Assembly (NCBI GenBank): GCA_021234155.1
Contig: JAJEKV010000030.1
Location: 6,257,890 to 6,321,889, forward strand
Direction of reading: 5' to 3'
DNA: 64,000 nt
DNA from: Isoetes taiwanensis
Taxonomy: Eukaryota; Streptophyta; Lycopodiopsida; Isoetales; Isoetaceae
The notes beneath the pieces were generated by a model. The model saw only the letters and a list, made by a program, of their open reading frames with translations. It had not been told where the DNA came from and ran no database searches. Shown here piece by piece: positions 48,000-57,529 of the stretch (the stretch's first letter is position 1; every line of letters begins with the position of its first letter). The translations under genes and the position numbers were made by a program.

Positions 48000-48365
48000 G
48001 TGGCTACAAAGTCGCAAAACAGATGTCGGCAGGTTTTTGACTGGCCGATTCCACCGCGGCTGGCTTCGGCATAAAAACGATCTGTCCGGCAATTTTTGAT
48101 CGCCCTATTTTCGCACCGCGGGCTACGGGCGAAAACAGATGTCTGGGCAGTTTTGGACTGCCGATTCGACCGTGAAGCTTACGGTGGTAAAACGTGATGT
48201 CGGCAGTTTTGGACTGCCCAATTCGCAATCAGGCTCTGGTGCGGAAAACAAAGCCGTCTGCGATTTTGGACTGCCCTATTTCGACCGTGGCTACGGTATG
48301 TAAAAGCAGATGTCGGCGATTTTGGACTGCCCGATTGCTAACCGGCTACCGTAACATTTTTCGAT
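48000..48365. repeat. Palindrome cluster 2 of element 2
   Basis: About six degenerate palindromes (for example CGACCGTGGCTACGGTATG near 48282), about 58 bp apart. They alternate with a spacer unique to this cluster whose core is ATGTCGGCAGTTTTGGACTG. The spacer itself holds a small inverted repeat (CGGCAGTTTTGGACTGCCG). Confidence 0.75.
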
Positions 48366-48377
48366 CCTAGGGGTTTA

Positions 48378-49735
48378 TGGGATGGGGACGAACAATATTG
48401 CTTCATTGAATTTCTTCTCCTTGCTAAAATCCGGCTCATGTCCATGCTAGCTCTGAATCCCCACAAAATGAGGGAAACGCTTGAGCCGGAGAATGTTGAT
48501 GAGGTCATTACTAGCGGCCGGAGACTTCTATTCCAATTCCACGAGGGCGAGGCGGTTATTCTCATCACAAGCCGGCCAGATGGGCGTAGAGGAGGTTGTC
48601 CTTACAAAGACTTCGGCAAACCCTTGAAATGTCGTCCACACTATTAATAATAGTGTGGGCGAAAACCCAAACCGTGCTTCCTAGTCCGGGTCACCTTGCC
48701 GATTTGGCGGTAAGGTTGTTGGGGAAGGAGTTTTTCGCGGCGCTTCATGCGCCACAATATTCCGATTCTGCATTCCGTATTGTGGTAAAGGGAACCATTC
48801 TGAATCCAATGTGACTGCCGTTCCCCACCCCTTGGCGGAGACATTGGAGGAAGCCATCGGGTCATACGTCGGTGGGCCGAGTTGATGTCATCCATGTCCG
48901 ACGAAGTCACGGCCATTCCGGTTCTTGTGTAATGAGTTGGATTACATGTTGAAACCACGGGGAGTTCTACACACCAACGCCGTGCTTTTTGTTGACCGAA
49001 GGCCATGGTGCCCGGTGGCTCATGATGAGGCTATCTCCTCGTCCTCGGGCGTTGGGACCACTATTGCATTCCCAAACGTTTGGCGGTGGTGGGGAGGAAG
49101 AACGCAGACTATGGAGGTAAAGATGACCAAAGATCGCCCTGGTCCATGATGGCCCGAGGATCGACGCCGCCAGACCCGGCAAGATCATCGGGTCCAGCAA
49201 GATCAGCCAGGATGCCGCCCAGCAAGATCATCATCGGGTGGACCGGCATGTTGATCCCGGAAATCTAGTTCAGGGAAAGGGAAGGTAATAGGAAGCCCCT
49301 GAAGAAAAGTCGAAATCCAGGCGAAGAAACCGAAAGCCCAAAGCCTCCTAGGCTTGTTCCTAGTCTTGAGAGACAATGGTAGAGTGATGCGGAAAGGAGC
49401 CCGATAAAGGTTTGGTAATAAGCGGAAGCCCAAGGAAGGGAGCCTAGTGTTAGATATGGTGGCCCCGAGAAGATGAAGGTCTCCTCCTCGCACCGGGGGC
49501 TGAGGGAGATTAGGCTTGGCGGGCATGCACCGACCTCGATTCCCAAGCTTGCCTTCGCTAGAATGGTGAGTTTGAGATGCGGGGAAATTATTGAGAGGAG
49601 GAAGGAATCAAGGAGGAAGAGGAGGGATGAGCACTGGACTTCGGGCCCCGATGGTGGAGGAGGAGGTGAATAGAATCCAGCAGAGGCCTTGGACATCTGC
49701 AGAAGAGGCGGCCAGAGGCTCATCTAATTAGCCTC
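48378..49735 (+). pseudogene. Element 2 module C: coding region of up to 450 residues, frameshifted
   Basis: Coding frames chain along the plus strand: 48438-48590 (MSMLALNPHKMRETLEPENV ... LLFQFHEGEAVILITSRP), 48600-48814 (AVRLLGKEFFAALHAPQYSD), 48800-48890 (PHPLAETLEEAIGSYVGG), 48925-49120 (ELDYMLKPRGVLHTNAVLFV). They are followed by a basic, low-complexity tail (IIERRKESRRKRRDEH, then a run of glycines) that ends at 49673. The tail looks like a nucleic-acid-binding or nuclear-localisation region. No family is recognised. The minus strand is also open for 152 codons at 49265-49723, so the strand of the tail is not certain. Confidence 0.4.
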
Positions 49736-49959
49736 TTTGAGGACATGTCCATTTGCTAGGTGCACAGAGGGGCGTTGTTGCCATCTTGAGGGCAAACGAC
49801 TATGCCTTAGCTAGATACTTCCGTGGATGCCTCCCTTAGCATCCTTTGTAACACTTTTTGTTTGTTAATATATGAGTGTTTTAGTATTTATCGTGATGAG
49901 TGTTTTATATTTATGTAATTATTTGCTATTCTATTTATTGCGGCTGTGCATTTATCTAC

Positions 49960-50165
49960 TAGTGTTGACCGTGGCCACGGTGCAAAAATGACTATTCCAC
50001 ATTTGTGGGAAGGTCTATTTCGCACCGTCGCCACGGTGCGAAAATGACTATAATTCCACATTCTTTGGGAAGGTCTATTTCGCACCGTGGCCATGATGCT
50101 TGAAAAATAGTAGTTCCAAAGTTTTGAGGGCTTAATTTTGCACGTGACTACGGTGCGCGAAACAG
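49960..50165. repeat. Palindrome cluster 3 of element 2
   Basis: Four palindromes, among them almost perfect copies of CGCACCGTGGCCACGGTGCG with flanking TTT/AAA, about 60 bp apart. The spacer is cluster-specific (ATGACTATAATTCCACATTC). The cluster lies between plus-strand module C and the minus-strand gene pair, that is, between convergent genes. Confidence 0.85.
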
Positions 50166-50379
50166 ATCATTCCCACACCGCTAAGAGAATCTTTGAATCC
50201 AATTTAGAATCTACACGTAAGGGAAAATGGCCAAGAGCTTTCCAAATTGAAAATGTGCGGTAAATAGGGCGGATCACATGTATCACTTATGGTTACATAC
50301 TTATAACTCATATAAGAGGCATAGCATATACATAGAACTCATATAAGAGGCATAGCATACATGAATGAAGAAGCTTATT

Positions 50380-50700
50380 CGCGATCGGGATCATCATGAA
50401 AAGGTAGTTGAGTGATGCGATTAATCTCATAGACGCCACGCTCTGGAACCTTCCAAAGGTGGATAACAACACGATAAAACCCTCCTGAAGAACGATTTGA
50501 CCCCTCCGCTACTCCTTCCGGCCGAGGGGATCAGGGGGGATACCCCTCCGAGAACATCTATAAAGATCATTATATGTCATAGTGCAAGTAATGGAGTCCA
50601 TATCTTCTGGGGAGGAGGCCGAGACATAGCAAATGGATGCCTTCGCATTGAGTGGAACCGCATTTATATCGAACAAAATTATTGACATGCACCAGAAAGA
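50380..50700 (-). pseudogene. Element 2 module D1: small minus-strand protein, paralogue of D2
   Basis: The C-terminal part reads FYRVVIHLWKVPERGVYEIN followed by RITQLPFHDDPDRE and a stop near 50380. It aligns with the C-terminus of the neighbouring D2 at V-I-H-L, Y-x-I-x-x-I-T, P, and the acidic end. The N-terminal half is frameshifted. The two genes are adjacent on the same strand and probably arose by tandem duplication. Function not known. Confidence 0.4.
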
Positions 50701-50786
50701 TTATTGGTTATACATACGAGCATAATGTACAAAATACACATGTATATAATGTAATTATATAGCGTATATACATTCTGAGTATTGAT

Positions 50787-51075
50787 TTAGGGGGACTCTT
50801 CTGAGTCATTGTCACCAGGCACCCCAGTGATCTTTTCTATCATGTACATTTGATGCTCTCTATTCCATATTAGATGGATGATAACATCGAAGGGAGCAGG
50901 ATAATAGCGAGGATTGAGAGCGGTGGTCATCCGGTCTTCCATGGGTATTTCTCGCCGCGACAATCGCTTTGAAATTTTCGGGTGATTCATCTTGCGGTAA
51001 TGGAATCACATTCGAGGACCGTAATGAGACCACATGGCTAGGCGGAGGAGGCCAATGTTCTTTGCACTTCGGCAA
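50787..51075 (-). pseudogene. Element 2 module D2: small minus-strand protein of about 95 residues
   Basis: The ATG at 51075 opens MPKCKEHWPPPPSHVVSLRS... After one shift near 50950 the product continues YYPAPFDVIIHLIWNREHQM, MYMIEKITGVPGDNDSEES and a stop at 50787. A proline-rich N-terminus is followed by a compact beta-type C-terminal region shared with D1. No known family is recognised. Confidence 0.45.
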
Positions 51076-51532
51076 TTTGATGTATATTTATACCCACAAA
51101 ATTATTGATGGTATATACCCACCAAAATTATTGATGGTATATACATAGAAATTATTGGATAATTATACATACACCTTAATTTTACATTATAATGGCAATG
51201 AACATCAATAGTATGCTACATGAGCTACATAATTTTCATTACTCTTTAAATAGGCATCTATGCCTTCATTGTCTTTAATGCGCTTCTTGTTTGCATGCTC
51301 CTTGCCTCCTGTTAAGCTTCTTGTTGCTCTTTGCCTCCTTTATGCGCTCCTTTCTTGCATGCTCCTTGCACCAATGCGCTCCACTAGTTGTTCCTTGTGC
51401 AATGCGCTCCACTGGTTTCTTGCAAATGGTAACTTTGCAAGAACATCCTCATTGGGCTGATCGAGATACCGCAAGCATCGGCGGGAATTAATCGATGCAC
51501 TTTGATTTTTTTAACAACTTTTTGGGGCATCG

Positions 51533-51886
51533 ATGGCGTCGGTCCAACCCGTGAGCTTGCAAGGCGGTGAGCAACTTCATTATCGATCGGCTCCCTCCAA
51601 GCGGAGGAGATCAATTGGAGTCAAGCAAGGTTCAATCTAAGTGCTTTGGGACTTCTTGAACCCCTCTGATTTAGAAGATAGGCTAGAAACGGTTGAAGGA
51701 CATGCTTTTACATGGTTTCATGGCCTACTCACGGATCGATATGTGCCTACGGTCATTCCTACTAATGAGAAGAATAGGATTTATATCCTCATTGAACTTT
51801 ACGACTTCCATTACAAATCTTTTGTGGATATTGGTAAGCTCCTATTCCGTTCCCTTGACTTCAACATCCACGTAGTTCTTGTCTAG
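51533..51886 (+). pseudogene. Element 2 module D3: 117-codon frame with one in-frame stop
   Basis: The ATG at 51533 starts ASVQPVSLQGGEQLHYRS with a basic cluster (SKRRRS). A single TAA occurs at codon 36. The same frame then runs to 51886 (FLNPSDLEDRLETVEGHAFT, YILIELYDFHYKSFVDIG). One stop in an otherwise open frame suggests a point change or base-calling error. No family is recognised. Palindrome cluster 4 lies 280 bp downstream. Confidence 0.45.
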
Positions 51887-52164
51887 ATTCCCCACACGGG
51901 ATACAATTCCTTGGGATACCGTGACCTATGGCTACATAGCACCAAAGACACATATCATTACATATCACGGGTGAAGATACTCCCTTTGATTTTGGTATAA
52001 AGATTTTCATAGAAATTAAGTATATAAGCAAGTGATTTCAGTGTAATTAAGTAACATCCTTATATTATCATGTATTATCTTGGCAATCTTACACTTTTAG
52101 TGTAATTGAATGATTTCTTCTACCATTTTTCCTTGTATTTTTCATGTGAATGTTTTATTTGTGG

Positions 52165-52300
52165 TCATATATCGGCACCGTGTACGATGCGAAATAAATC
52201 GATCCTCGATTACAAATTATTGAAGGGCCTGGCCCCGCGACCGTGGCTACGGTCGCGGAAATCGATGGATCCGGTTTAGTTCACGGGCCCATCTTTGCAG
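52165..52300. repeat. Palindrome cluster 4 of element 2
   Basis: Two palindromes (CGCGACCGTGGCTACGGTCGCG at 52236-52257 in slightly shortened form, and a degenerate copy near 52169). The spacers CAAATTATTGAAGGGCCT and ATCCGGTTTAGTT are shared with cluster 5 but not with clusters 1-3. Confidence 0.75.
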
Positions 52301-52419
52301 CCACCACCAAAGGGTATAATACTTCAGCATTATTGGTATTATTCTTCAACTTTCTTGGTATTATACTGGCGATTATTAGTATTATACTTCAACATTATTG
52401 GATTCATTAGCTATAAATT

Positions 52420-52890
52420 CTTTTCACCTTGCTTTCACTTCTCACCTTTGTTCCATGTTTTTCACATTGCTTTCACTTCTCGGTGTTCTCACCTTGCTTT
52501 CACTTCTCACCTTGTGTTCCGTGTTCTTTGCTAATTGATCTTGATCCTTGCTTCTTGCTCCCTTCATTTTTCGTGCTACTTCATGCTACTTGGTCTTGTT
52601 CCTTGCTCTTGATCTTGCTACTTGATCTTGTTCCTTGCTTCCTTGCTCCATGATCTTCCTTGTTCCTTGCTTCTTGCTACTTGATCTTGATCCTTGTTCC
52701 TTGCTACTTCATCTTCCTGGTCCTTGCTACTTGGTTTTCCTTGTTCCTTGATCTTCTTGCTCCTTGATCTTCCATGTTCCTTGCTTCTTGCTACTTGATC
52801 TTGATACTTGTTCCTTGCTACTTGGTCTTCTTCCTTGCTTCTTGCTCCTTGTTCCTTGCTCTGCTCCTTGTTCCTTGCTCCGTCGGTGAT
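52420..52890. repeat. Pyrimidine-rich degenerate simple repeat
   Basis: Long run of CTTG(A/C)T and CCTTGCT-type units, for example TTGCTACTTGATCTTGATCC repeated many times. On the minus strand it yields a spurious-looking lysine/glutamate/arginine-rich ORF (52618-53067). It could encode a charged coiled coil if real, but the simple repeat explains it better. Confidence 0.7.
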
Positions 52891-52908
52891 CCTTGCTTGC
52901 TTGTGCAA

Positions 52909-53480
52909 ATGATTGGACCCAATCCTCCCTGGGTTACTCCGAAGGGCGCAAGCATGCTGGGGCATTACTGTGCGGGCCTGGCCCGATGAGCTATTTGACC
53001 ATTTCTTGGAGTGGAGGTTGCACCACAGTCCCACCAAGGAGCTTGCAATGGAGTTGATCAACTTCATTCTGGAACGATTCGATTGTGGTCATGAACCACT
53101 GATGGAAATTAATCCATCTGAATGTTATAGGAGACTTGCAATGAGGGGAATTCTTGAACCCCCTCCTTATCTGGACGAGATGCTTCTGGCCAGATTCGGG
53201 CCTCTTCTTCGTCTTTGGTTATTTAGCAGCATCTGCGGATCAATACATATCGAGAGTTCATTCATGAAATTTCTAAAGGGATGATGTATGGCCTTATTAG
53301 GGCGTGCTACAACGAAAGTACAACGGTTTTGTGGAGTTGGGTCCGCTCTTCTTAGTGAGTATCATCTGTGGGGGAATTACTTTTTCTAATGACTAGGTAC
53401 CCATATGGTGGGAAGAATCAGGTGGGATACTGGCGTGAGCTCGGTTTCCTAACCCGGATCGTGGGTTACCCCTCGCATGG
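52909..53480 (+). pseudogene. Element 2 module E: coding region of about 130-190 residues
   Basis: The probable start is the ATG at 52909 (IGPNPPWVTPKGASMLGHYC). After a shift near 52985 a clean frame runs PDELFDHFLEWRLHHSP, ELAMELINFILERFDCG, PSECYRRLAMRGILEPPPYL to 53284, followed by further coding character in another frame (GPLLLSEYHLWGNYFF, near 53340-53385). Helical, amphipathic composition. No family is recognised. It is convergent with the transposase C-terminal part, with palindrome cluster 5 between them. Confidence 0.45.
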
Positions 53481-53694
53481 GAAGGCAAGGGGAAGGGAAC
53501 AGGGGGAAGGTTACTAGGGACATACGTAGCCGTGGTCTCTAGTAACCTTTGCTATCTATCATAAATATTTCATCTGATACCGTGTTAATATGTTCTATAA
53601 ATATTCTCTAATATGTTAATATGTTCTCTAATATGTTAATATTCTCTAGTTAACGACCCATATTTCTTATTCTTGTTAAATGGCCTCAAATTTA

Positions 53695-54090
53695 TGCACC
53701 GTAAGCCATGGCGTAAATTGACCTGAGTACAAATTATTGAAGGCCTATTTCGCAACCGTAGCCACAGTCTTGAAATCGACTGAGTTACAAATTATTGAAG
53801 GGCCTACTTCGCACCGTGGCTACGGTGCGAAATACGTGGATCCAGTTTAGTTACAGGCCCATATTTCGCACCGTCGCCACGATGCGAAATCGACTCAGTT
53901 ACAAATTATTGAAGGGCCTATTTCGCACCGTAGCCACGGTGCGAAATCGACTCAGTTACAAATTATTGAAGGGCCTATTTCGCACCGTGGCTACGGTGCG
54001 AAATACGTGGATCCAGTTTAGTTACAGGCCCATATTTCGCACCGTGGCCACGATGTGCAATACATGCATCCAATTTACTTACAATACAGC
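53695..54090. repeat. Palindrome cluster 5 of element 2
   Basis: Six palindromes, several perfect or with one central mismatch (GTGGCCAC, GTAGCCAC or GTGGCTAC at the centre). Two spacer types alternate: CGACTCAGTTACAAATTATT... and ACGTGGATCCAGTTTAGTTA.... The spacing is about 60 bp. This is the best preserved cluster, with copies at about 53814-53834, 53867-53889, 53928-53947 and 53986-54006. Confidence 0.9.
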
Positions 54091-54197
54091 ATTTCGCACA
54101 CTGAGCACTATCGAACTGATAAATAAACCAACTCTTTTACAGTAGAGACGTTATCAAGAGCTCTCAATACAGACATAACCTTTGCCTTGCATACATC

Positions 54198-54775
54198 TCA
54201 TTGATCTCCACTCCCTTGATCGCTCAACATTTGCGGACTTATACCAAGCCGCCCTCTTTTTCCTTCTGGGTTTTGTCTAAACAACTTAGCAAAGTGTTGA
54301 TTCACTTTCGGTTCCGTGATTTCTTCACCCACTTGCACCACGATCATACGCAAAACCATTGACACATCTGCGCAGAAATTCCTAACCGAACCTGCGTGTT
54401 GAGTGAAATGGAAGAATGCATTCTTTGCTTGCTTATGAGACTTCTCCATTCCCCATTGTATTCCAAATTCCCGGGCTTCCATATTCCACGACAAACTACG
54501 CCATATGCGAGCATATATGGACATAGTGAGTCAAATTGGCCTCACCCCATGCCGTCGGGGAAAGACTTAGTGAAGTTTGTGACGCCCTCACGGAATTTGG
54601 CAACATCATTTTCCTGCACCTACCTTTTACGCATTTCCTTTACGGTCTGGAGAAATCCACGCCATGCCTTGATTTTTTCTTGGTGATCGCCATGATCATT
54701 TCGATCATCCTCAGCTGCAATAAGATCCTTGTAAGCTTCCCAAACACCAGATAAGTTCTCTTTCGCGGGAGGCAT
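54198..54775 (-). pseudogene. Element 2 transposase-like gene, C-terminal part
   Basis: Minus-strand frames from 54775 (MPPAKENLSGVWEAYKDLIA) pass through FREGVTNFTKSFPDGMG, then, in frame 54524-54198, SLSWNMEAREFGIQ and GMEKSHKQAK (54423-54452). They end in a basic tail (RQNPEGKRGRLGISPQ). The order FTK-x-x-x-D-x-x-G, then GMEKSHKQAK, is the same as in element 1, with similar spacing. This is the strongest evidence that both elements carry one transposase family. Its N-terminal part lies across the array at 60.7-62.3 kb. Confidence 0.6.
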
Positions 54776-54852
54776 GTTAATGTCTAAATAATGTCTAAAT
54801 AATATTTTGGCATTATTAGGTGAGTTGAAAAGTCCTAGGAGATATGTTTATC

Positions 54853-57520
54853 TGGTCCTAGAATGCCCAAAAAGTCATACGTGGCAGGCGGCACTAGGCT
54901 GGTGACGTTGGATTCAACGATGCCCCTAGAGTTGCCCCTAGGATCCGAAAACTTCCTCAAGGTGGGATTGAATCCTGCCTACAAAGTGTGCATGTATGGC
55001 CAAAGTTTTGCCCAACGGATGTGTGGTGAGTTGGTATAGGCCTAGTAATGCCAAAAATAAGTGTTCATTTGGTCATGGGTTCAAACCTTGCCAATGTCAC
55101 TTATATTTGGAAGTTGGTTACTAGGGGTACTGATGATGATGATCCCCGTGGTAGAACTTAAAAGCCTATACATGTCCTCCACTTTTGGCTTTCGTTGGCG
55201 ATGGGACAAAAACTAGCTAGTTTGTAAAAAACTAGTCTAGACCATAAAAAGTTGGTTTGGATTAGCGTGGCTGGTTTCTTTGGTTACTTGTCTAAAAGCA
55301 TGCCCAAAAGTCATCACGTTGGCGGCGGCACTAGGCTGGTAACGTTGGATTCAACGGCGCCCCTAGAGTTGCCCTAGGATCCAGAAAACTTCCTCAAAGG
55401 TGGGATTGAATCCACGCCTACAAAGTGTGCATGTATGGCCAAAGTTTTGCCCAGCGGATGTGTGGTGAGTTGGTATAGGCCTAGTAATGCAAAAATAAGT
55501 GTTCATTTGGTCATGGGTTCAAACCTTGTCAATGTCACTTATATTTGGAAGTTGGTTACTAGGGGTATCTGATGATGATCCCCGGCGTGGTAGAACTTAA
55601 AAGCCTATACATGTCCTCCACTTTGGCTTTCGTTGGCGATGGGACAAAAACTAGCTAGTTTGTAAAAAAAACTAGTCTAGACCAGTAAAAGTTGGTTTGA
55701 TTCAGCGTGGGCTGGTTTCTTGGTTCTTGTCTAAAGCCCCTCACGGTCCTAGGATGCCCAAAAAGTCATGCGATGGGCGGCGGCACTAAGGTGGTGACGT
55801 TGGATTCAACGATGCCCCTAGAGTTGCCCCTAGGATCCAGAAAACTTCCTCAAGGTGGGATTGAATCTGCCTACAAAGTGTGCATGTATGGTCAAAATTT
55901 TGCCCCAACGGATGTGTGGTGAGTTGGTATAGGCCTAGTAATGCCAAAAATAAGTGTTCATTTGGTCATGGGTTCAAACCTTGCCAATGTCACTTATATT
56001 TGGAAGTTAGTTACTAGGGGTATCGATGATTACGTGGTAGAACTTAAAAGCCTATACATGTCCTCCACTTTGGCGTTGGCGATGGGACAAAAACTAGCTA
56101 GTTTGTAAAAAAATTAGTCTAGACCGGTAGGAAGTTGGTTTCTGAAAAAGCCCATACATGTCTAAAGCCCCACGGTCTAGGATGCCCAAAAAGTCATCAT
56201 TCGGGCACTTGACGTTGAATCTGGTCCTAGGACCAAAAAGTCACTGGCAGGCGGCACTAGTTTGTGATGTTGGATTCAACGATGCCCTAGAGTTGCCCTA
56301 GGATCGAAAACTTCCTCAAGGTGGGATTGTACAAAAATGTATGGCCAAAGTTTTGCGGATGTGGTGGTGAGTTGGTATAGGCCTAGTAATGTCAAAAATA
56401 AGTGTTCATTTGGTCATGGGTTCAAACCTTGCCAATGTCACTTATATTTGGAAGTTGGTTACTAGGGGGTATCACGATGATGATCCCAAGCGTGGTAGAA
56501 CTTAAAAGCCTATACATGTCCTCATTTTCGCGATGGGACAAAAACTAGCTAGTTTGTAAAAAACTAGTCTAGACCCGTAAAAGTTGGTTTCTGGTGGGCT
56601 GGTTTTCTTGGTTCTTGTCTAAAAACCCTACGGTCCTAGGATGCCCAAAAGTCATGCACGTGGCGGTGGCACTAAGGCTGGTGGCGTTGGATTCAGCGAT
56701 GCCCCTAGAGTTGCCCCTAGGATCGAAAACTTCCTCAAGGTGGGATTGAATCACGCCTACAAAAGTGTGCATGTATGGCCAAAGTTTTGCCCAGCGGATG
56801 TGTGGTGAGTTGGTATAGGCCTAGTAATGTCAAAAATAAGTGTTCATTTGGTCATGGGTTCAAACCTTGCCAATGTCACTTATATTTGGAAGTTGGTTAC
56901 TAGGGGTATCACGATGATGATCGAAGCGTGGTAGAACTTAAAAGCCTATACATGTCCTCCACTTTGGCTGCTCGTTGGCGATGGGACAAAAAACTAGCTA
57001 GTTTGTAAAAAAACCTTTCTAGACCGGTAAAAGTTGGTTCCTGATTATTGTGGTTTCGGGTTTCTCGGTTCTAAAGCCCTCTTGGTCCTAGGATGCCCAA
57101 AAAGTCATACGTGGGGTGGCACTAGGGTCGTTGGATTCAAACGATGCCCCTAGAGTTGCCCCTGGGATCAAAACTTCCTCAAGGTGGGATTGAATCACCA
57201 TTACAAAGTGTGCATGTATGGCCAAAGTTTTGCCCAGCGGATGTGTGGTGAGTTGGTATAGGCCTAGTAATGCCAAAATAAGTGTTCATTTGGTCATGGG
57301 TTCAAACCTTGTCAATGTCACTTATATTTGGAAGTTGGTTACTAGGGGTATCGATGATGATCCCGGCGTGGTAGAACTTAAAAGCCTATACATGTCCTCC
57401 ACCTTTGCTTTTCGTTTTGGGACAAAAACTAGCTAGTTTGTAAAAACTAGTCTAGACCCGGTAAAAGTTGGTTTCTGATTCATGTGGCTGGTTTCTTGGG
57501 TTACCGGTTTCTTGGATACC
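54853..57520 (+). repeat. Forward tandem array, about 445-bp unit, 6 copies
   Basis: B-box-like GGTTCAAACC recurs near 55077, 55516, 55966, 56417, 56848 and 57298. Each copy carries, in order, CCTAGAGTTGCCCCTAGGAT, GTGGGATTGAATC, AAAGTGTGCATGTATGGCC, GTGAGTTGGTATAGGCC (A-box-like), GGTCATGGGTTCAAACC (B-box-like), GTGGTAGAACTTAAAAGCC and a CTAGCTAG...CTAGTCTAG palindromic tail. Copies are almost identical except in a few GC-rich hotspots. Confidence 0.9.
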
Positions 57521-57529
57521 ATTATTTTT

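Noticed and set aside
49265-49723. 152-codon minus-strand ORF
   Set aside because: Its serine/leucine/proline-rich product looks like the complement of the basic plus-strand tail of module C, and no start context or neighbouring minus-strand coding supports it. The strand is not fully settled.
52618-53067. 149-codon minus-strand ORF rich in K, E, Q and R
   Set aside because: It is produced almost entirely by the pyrimidine-rich simple repeat at 52420-52890. The plus strand there carries the start of module E.
53695-54090. CRISPR-like array: palindromic repeats with regular spacers
   Set aside because: The spacers within a cluster are themselves repeats, no cas-like genes are present, and the setting is a eukaryotic plant transposon. 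Local tandem duplication explains the pattern.
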